Below are positions 58,748-64,000 of a stretch of 64,000 nucleotides of DNA, in pieces. The notes beneath the pieces are model-generated. The model saw nothing but the letters and a program-made list of their open reading frames with translations. It searched no databases and was not told the DNA's origin. Positions within the stretch are counted from its first letter, which is position 1, and each line of letters begins with the position of its first letter. Both the position numbers and the translations under genes were made by a program. Source of the stretch: Lutjanus erythropterus (lineage: Eukaryota; Chordata; Actinopteri; Lutjaniformes; Lutjanidae); the NCBI GenBank assembly GCA_020091685.1, contig CM034603.1, forward strand, positions 24,856,595-24,920,594. Reading direction: 5' to 3'.

Positions 58748-59530
58748 TACTGCTTACATGTCATTAAAGGAACTGTTTGACATTTTGGAAAATATACTTC
58801 TTCTGATCAAACTCCCTGCAAGAAAGTGAATATTGGTACTACTTTTATGTGTTACGTGTTCAGTTCTGAGGTGGACCCACCAGACAAAGAGGAATGAACA
58901 AAAAGAACTTAAATAACTTACTGAGGGAAGGCAAGGAACATCAAACAACAAGAGGCAGCTGGGAAGTCCACGTAAAAAAACAAACTCAGAAGTTCAACAA
59001 AGAGTCATCCAAATCAGAGTACTCAAAAACAAGAAATAACAATCCAGAACATAACCAGGAGCAAACAGGAACACAGGGAGCAAAAACCAGGAAACAGACA
59101 ACCTGACAACAGACAGAGAGGACACAAACTGACAAAAGGCTAATTAAGGACAGGTGAAGCCAATCAGAAATCAAAAAGGCAGAAAAACAAGGACAGGAAG
59201 TAAAGACAGCAAAGGTACACGAGGGAGAACTACAAAATAAAACAGGAATTGACTCAAAACAATGACATTATGTCTCTTATTATTAACATACCACAGAAGC
59301 AGGTTAGTTTCTCTGAACAAAAAGACTTAAAACAGCTGTCAAATTGTAAGTCTGCCATTTCAGCTTTGGAGTGGATCAAACAAAAGTGATATAACTAAAT
59401 AACTAATTTGTGCACTGTAGAGGTGCTGGTAGGTAGATTTTGTTACTGTTGGTCAGAGTCAGTCTTGCTGTTTCCCTTTGGTTTCCATTCTTTGTCCTAA
59501 ACTAAGCTAGCTGTCTCCTATCTCCTTATT
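58748..59530. repeat. Composite: fragments of one old repeat around an A-rich insertion
   Basis: 58755-58860 ('ggaactgtttgacattttggaaaatatacttc', 'aagaaagtgaatattggtactac') and 59405-59515 ('gaggtgctggtaggtagattttgttactg', 'tcctaaactaagctagc') belong to the repeat seen in pcmtd1 intron 2 (45864-46855). Between them, about 58870-59265 is an A-rich element ('ccaccagacaaagaggaatgaac', 'ctgacaaaaggctaattaaggacagg', 'acaaaataaaacaggaa') of a common fish type. Its reading frames are compositional. Confidence 0.5.
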
Positions 59531-59534
59531 CTAT

Positions 59535-59803
59535 GGAATATAGTCTAATATTCATACTGTAAGTATGTTTTCAGTAGTGTATTATGTATTGTTGTGTTTT
59601 CCTTACCCTAGAATGAGAGTGCAGGTCCTCCTCTACAGAAGCAGCCATGTTGCATCACCATGTTTCTATGGTAGCCCAGAATGGACAAACCAAACACTGG
59701 CTCTATATAAGGCTAATTGGTGAATGCAATTGCAATTGCAATCTGCAATCTACAATCTGCAAGCTCACCACTAGATGCAACTAAATTCTAAAAACTGGTC
59801 CTT
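59535..59803 (-). mobile_element. R1 repeat copy, inverted
   Basis: Reverse of the 51608-51874 element: ends 'ctagatgcaactaaattctaaaaactggtcctt', with internal 'gcccagaatggacaaaccaaacactggctct' and 'catgttgcatcaccatgtttct'. It sits 15 bp from the Tc1-like element. Confidence 0.7.
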
Positions 59804-59820
59804 TATGGTAGTCGAGTATA

Positions 59821-60696
59821 CACCGATCAGACATAACATTATGACCACCTGCCCAATGTTGTGTTGGTCCCCTTTTGTTGCCAAAACCGCCGTGACCCAT
59901 CAAGGCATGGACTCCACTAGAACCCTGAAGGTGTGCTGTGGTATCTGACACCAAGATGTTAGCAGCAGATCCTTTAAGTCCTGTGAGTTGCGAGGTGGGG
60001 CCTCCATGGATCGGACTTGTTTGTCCAGCACATCTCACAGATGCTCGATTGGATTGAGATCTGGGGAATTTAGAGGCCAAGCCAACACCTTAAACTCGTT
60101 GTTGTGCTCCTCAAACCATTCCTGAACCATTTTTGCTTTGTGGCATGGCACATTATCCTGCTGAAAGAAGCCACAGCCATCAGGGAGTACCGTTTCCATG
60201 AAAGGGTGTACATGGTCTGCAACAACGCTTAGGTAGGTGGTACATGTCAAAGTAACATCCACATGGATTGCAGGGCCCAAGGTTTCCCAGCAGAACATTG
60301 CCCAAAGCATCACACTGCCTCCTCCGGCTTGCCGTCTTCCCATAGTGCATCCTGGTGCCATGTGTTCCCCAGGAAAGCGACACACACGCGCCCACTGTTC
60401 CTTCCTTGGGCAACTTTTGATAGATACTGACCACTGCAGACCCAGAACACCCCACAAGAGCTGCAGTTTTGGAGATGCTCTGACCCAGTCGTCTAGCCAT
60501 CACAATTTGGCCCTTGTCAAACTCCCTCAAATCCTTACACTTGCCCATTTTTCCTGCTTCTAACACATCAACTTTAAGGACAAAATGTTCACTTGCTGCC
60601 TAATATATCCAACCCACTAACAGGTGCCACGATGAAGAGATAATCAGTGTTATTCACTTCACCTGTCAGTGGTCATAATGTTATACCTGATCGGTG
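59821..60696 (-). mobile_element. Tc1-like transposon, internally deleted, with broken transposase
   Basis: 876 bp between TA dinucleotides (59819-59820 and 60697-60698, the expected TA target duplication). Termini CACCGATCAGACATAACATT and its inverted partner at 60696 form terminal inverted repeats of about 30 bp. On the minus strand the N-terminal helix-turn-helix part ([20 protein letters not shown], then LVGCSGSAV) joins directly to the C-terminal catalytic part (FQQDNVPCHKAKMVQEWF, SPDLNPIEHL). The middle, including the first acidic catalytic residue (family DES motif), is missing. The frame then meets a TGA right after NPIEHL, where the family has Trp. A fossil, unable to encode active enzyme. 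Confidence 0.92.
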
Positions 60697-63405
60697 TATT
60701 CTAAGATGTATGATTTACATATCATTAGTACAAGTGCAAACTCTGTATGTCAAAAATGGCAGAAATCATAACATGCTTGTGAGTGCAACCAATTTAATAA
60801 CATGCAAAGAACATTTTAACAAGATCTGAAAATGTCATTTAAGTACTTCAACTGAATTTCACATGTAAAAGTTAAAAATAAAACCAAAGACCAATGAGCC
60901 GTGTTATAAAAGTTCTCATTTATTAATTTATTACACAGCATATTTGTTAATAAAACATCTGCAAAAAATAAAATAAACCTCACTCTCTAGATCCTGTGTT
61001 ATAAGGGTATGCAACCAAGATAATTTTAAAGCACAAAAGCATCACTCAGACTTTCTTTGCATAGACTGCACCACCGCCATTAGTCTCCCTCAGACACTCA
61101 TGTCAGCTTAACAAGCCCGCACAGCACCGAGCACTTTACTGACCCCATTTAATTTACTATCCTCTAGAGTTTACTTACCCATGGGCCTCTTCTGTTTGGA
61201 TTCTACTTTGTAAATGGAAGGTAAGAGCATGACTAATTGCGCTAATTGACCTGAACTCTTTTTGAATATGATAGTTTAGTTGTCACTCTACTGCATTTAT
61301 AAACAGTTTAATACAGAGTGAAGTTTAAAGGGGCATCCTGAACCTTTTGGAGGCCGTGATGCTACATATTCATATTTTTCTCACGGTGTGTTTTATCACT
61401 GTCAATGAAAAGTTGTTCATCATATTTACAAGCTGATAAAATAAAAATAAAATATTCCAAAAATACACAATAGCTGATTTTTTTTTCTTCTAAATTGGTC
61501 CATAAATGATGAAGAGAGCACAAGGTTATGAGCTATCTACCTACAGTAGTCGTCTCTGGTGCACATCAAATTAACAAATGCCATAATCCCTACAAGTAAT
61601 CCCTCAAGTAATCGCCATAATTCATTATTCTTTGAGTTCATCTGAATGTCAGTGTTTATTTACATGATCAAGTTTTGGGGAAAAATGCTATAAACATGAT
61701 GGAAGGTGTTTCTAATCATGTTTAGAGTGGTATTGTCAGATTATGGTTGTGTGGACGGTGAACCTGATTATCAAAGTGTCACTCTTCATCCACACAATAA
61801 AAAATACACTTTCAGACTTTTACAGAAGCCTTGGGAGGCAAGTGAGAAAAAAAGAATCCGGTGATCTGTTTGCTAAGTCTGATCTAAATTGTTTTCTCTC
61901 CTCTGTTGAAAACTTTAAAGTGGAGATTTAAGAACAGAGAAATGGAGAAGTGAGTTTTTTGCTTTGACTGATTTGCTTTTGACTCATTATTCAGTAAATA
62001 TTGATGCACACTGTAATGGCAATAGAATAAATAATGACACCATCTGTGTTTAGCCTCGCTTTCACTATGCAGATCTTCCACAGGACATGATTTTTTTTAA
62101 TGGAAAATGTCTCCATTATAGATTAAATAAAGCGAAAAAGTCTTCTAACATTAGTTTCCCCCAAACATGATGCCAACCCCTGCATTTACTTGTTTATGCA
62201 AACTACATTACTCCTGTTAACCATTATTACTATTAAACAATATGCATGATTACAATCCTTTATGTCTGTTCTGAAATTCAATAGAAAATTGTGACAATTT
62301 CAATGTGCAGCTTTGATGAACATGCAAAGAGATTTTGCAAGGATAAGCTAAGACGCTTAAATTCCTTTTTTTCATCTGGGAACAGGTGGGAGGAAGAAAG
62401 TTTTGCCAGGTGTTTTTTTTTTCTTTTTTTTTTTTTAGTTACATGTATAGTTACTGGCAAAAGTAGTGGAATTATACTCATGAGCTACTGTAATCCTACT
62501 GTAACGGGTAATTATGGGTGACACTGCTGGTGAGTGGGATGTTTTACCAACAAACACTTGATGAAAAATGATTCTGACAAAAAACCTTTTCACCTGCCAT
62601 TTTTTTCCCCACCAGTTTTCACAGATGGAAAAAATAATACAGTCACAAACAGAGGAGAGAAAACAATTTAGATCAGAAATAGAAAATGGACCACTAGGAT
62701 ATTTTTTTTACTTAGCTTACAGGGCCTCTGTATACTTTCTATCTATTAATCCAGAAAATAATTATAATCTGACCTCAGCCTGTGAGTATAGATCACATAC
62801 AGAAAAAAATATATGTACTGTTTTCATAAACATACCGATCTAAAGCGTTACCTCCAATACTGCCAGCAAGTCTCTGTGTCAGATTCAGATCAGATTGTTG
62901 TTGCCATTTAGCTTTTAGTTCATCTCTAATTACATTCCAGTGGAAAGTAAATTTTACTGCTGATTGAAGTATGAATGTAGGTAAAAGTTTTCATCTCAAG
63001 AACACACAAAAAAATGGAAATATCGAAAGTGTCATCATACTACGTCATCATATCCAGTGTCCAGACAAATCCTCGCAGAAGTTCAAGTGATGTGGAACAA
63101 AAAAAGGCTAAAATCTGATTCAGTTTTAATTCTTCAAATCTTGAAAACTTGGTTAAAATTACATAGAAAAGCAGACTACCTTGGGAAAAGAACTGCATTT
63201 TTCTTTGTGATCTGTCGATTATAAGGATGTCTGAGGATCAAGAGAAGGACAAATTCACTTAAAAACATTTGAGTCGCACATTTTGCGTCCATAGGAGTCT
63301 TTTTGGGAAGTTTCTCCGAGTAGAGGTTCATATTTAGGTCCATAAGTATTCCAGAAATTCCAGAAGTCTGAAAGATATCAAGTATATCACTCCCAAAAGA
63401 GGTCT

Positions 63406-63538
63406 TTTATTTCACCACTGCATACAGCTGTCCTCCCAAATGTCAGAATTCAAACATTTTCCATTTCTCCTGTCCACCATTTTAGGCCACTAAGTACAGC
63501 GTCCTTTAGAAGGGGTCTGAAGGGGAGAGCAGCGCCTG
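63406..63538 (-). other. sntg1: Possible start of sntg1 3' UTR
   Basis: Minus-strand sequence after the TGA at 63539. The nearest AATAAA on - is at 63411-63406. A longer UTR reaching further left is also possible. Confidence 0.3.
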
Positions 63539-63971
63539 TCAAGTGGTGTATTTGAGTTTAGGTGTCTGTGAATTACATGAGATACTGGAAAGAGTGGGAA
63601 ACCCAGTGGTAGTCGCGGTGCCTTGGCTCTCCACAAACATCGGGTCCAGGCACGCAACTTTGGCAGCAAAAAAAGCGTGAATACAATGAAGCACGGCGAA
63701 GAGGTTTGAGAACTCCAGCTCCTGGAAGACAAGCAAAATCAATACTCAAGTCAAACAAAACTAATTTATTTTCTGTAACTTTGTTGTTGCTTTGAAATTA
63801 TTATTGTTGAACAACTTTTTCCTTGATATGCAGCATTAAAAATCTCTCAAAGTGAATTACCTTTGCTTCAATAGATTTGGAGTCTTGATTTTGGAACAAA
63901 AACTTGATCTTGCTTTTTCCATCATCAGATGATCCTTTCAGTTGGGAGAACTTGTATCTCCACAGTACAGC
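63539..63971 (-). CDS. sntg1: Gamma-1-syntrophin, last two coding exons (partial, continues beyond the right edge)
   Basis: Minus-strand exons 63971-63861 (111 bp) and 63721-63539 (183 bp, including the TGA), joined in phase 0 across a GT-AG intron. They encode 37 + 60 residues. The first contains AVLWRYKFSQLKGSSDDGK then KIKFLFQNQDS; the second ELEFSNLFAVLHCIH then FFAAKVACLDP and ends KYTT-stop. This matches the C-terminal syntrophin-unique/PH region of gamma-1-syntrophin, an adaptor that binds dystrophin-family proteins and links them to signalling partners through its PDZ domain (not in this window). The genomic neighbourhood (pcmtd1, st18) fits SNTG1 rather than SNTG2. The gene runs toward the right edge; upstream exons are missing here. 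Confidence 0.88.
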
Positions 63972-64000
63972 CTGAAATGTAGAAATTACAAAGATTATGA

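Larger units (their letters stand above)
56256..63405. other. Intergenic region between convergent pcmtd1 and sntg1
   Basis: No protein-coding exon was recognised apart from the broken transposase at 59821-60696. Two tandem-repeat blocks (56620-57200, 57250-57770) and a cluster of interspersed elements (58748-60696) fill the centre. Bases 57780-58740 and 60700-63405 are AT-rich and otherwise unremarkable; part of the latter may be sntg1 3' UTR. No peroxidasin-like exon was seen. Confidence 0.55.

Noticed and set aside
58894..59174. Lys/Asn/Gln-rich + ORF and Leu/Cys-rich - ORF
   Set aside because: Compositional ORFs within an A-rich interspersed element.
60237..60563. 108-aa + strand ORF
   Set aside because: Antisense of the Tc1-like transposase remnant.
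62568..62843. 91-aa + strand ORF near the right end
   Set aside because: AT-rich chance ORF without domain or splice support; it lies 3' of sntg1 on the opposite strand.

Overview
This window is vertebrate nuclear DNA, almost certainly from a ray-finned (teleost, probably percomorph) fish. It has large GT-AG introns, sparse coding sequence, abundant AT-rich interspersed repeats of the kind common in teleosts, and a Tc1-like transposon. There are no bacterial-style operons, CRISPR arrays or phage genes.

Three protein-coding genes can be read. (1) st18 (MYT1 family, six CCHHC zinc fingers) runs on + from 2157 to 25905. I could assemble 20 coding exons that stay in frame throughout (3045 bp, 1014 aa). 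Its 3' UTR runs to about 28.0 kb. (2) pcmtd1 (PCMT-like, Elongin/CUL5-associated protein) lies on + with five coding exons between 44883 and 53808 (1080 bp, 359 aa). A CpG-rich putative promoter sits at about 33.75-34.93 kb and a 3' UTR runs to about 56.25 kb. (3) The last two coding exons of sntg1 (gamma-1-syntrophin) are on - at 63539-63971; the rest lies beyond the right edge. The order st18 > pcmtd1 > < sntg1 matches the human 8q11 neighbourhood, but no pxdnl exons are visible in the slot between pcmtd1 and sntg1 where human PXDNL lies.

The non-coding DNA is dominated by old repeats: short elements with terminal inverted repeats (several nested in one another), a SINE-like element, an internally deleted Tc1-like transposon (59821-60696), microsatellites, a ~590-bp TTTCC-rich polypyrimidine tract inside st18, and many local tandem duplications of intronic DNA. 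The most distinctive is in st18 intron 14. There the 3' end of the intron, with its splice acceptor and apparently the first bases of the next exon, is present three times in tandem, so two decoy acceptors stand before the real one.

The genes are not an operon and share no pathway. st18 is a nuclear transcription factor, pcmtd1 a cytosolic/membrane-associated ubiquitin-ligase adaptor candidate, and sntg1 a dystrophin-complex scaffold. I found no evidence for a novel multi-gene system; the interesting material is gene architecture, synteny and repeat structure. Repeat family labels (R1-R8) are mine, not database names. Conserved non-coding calls are guesses that need alignment.
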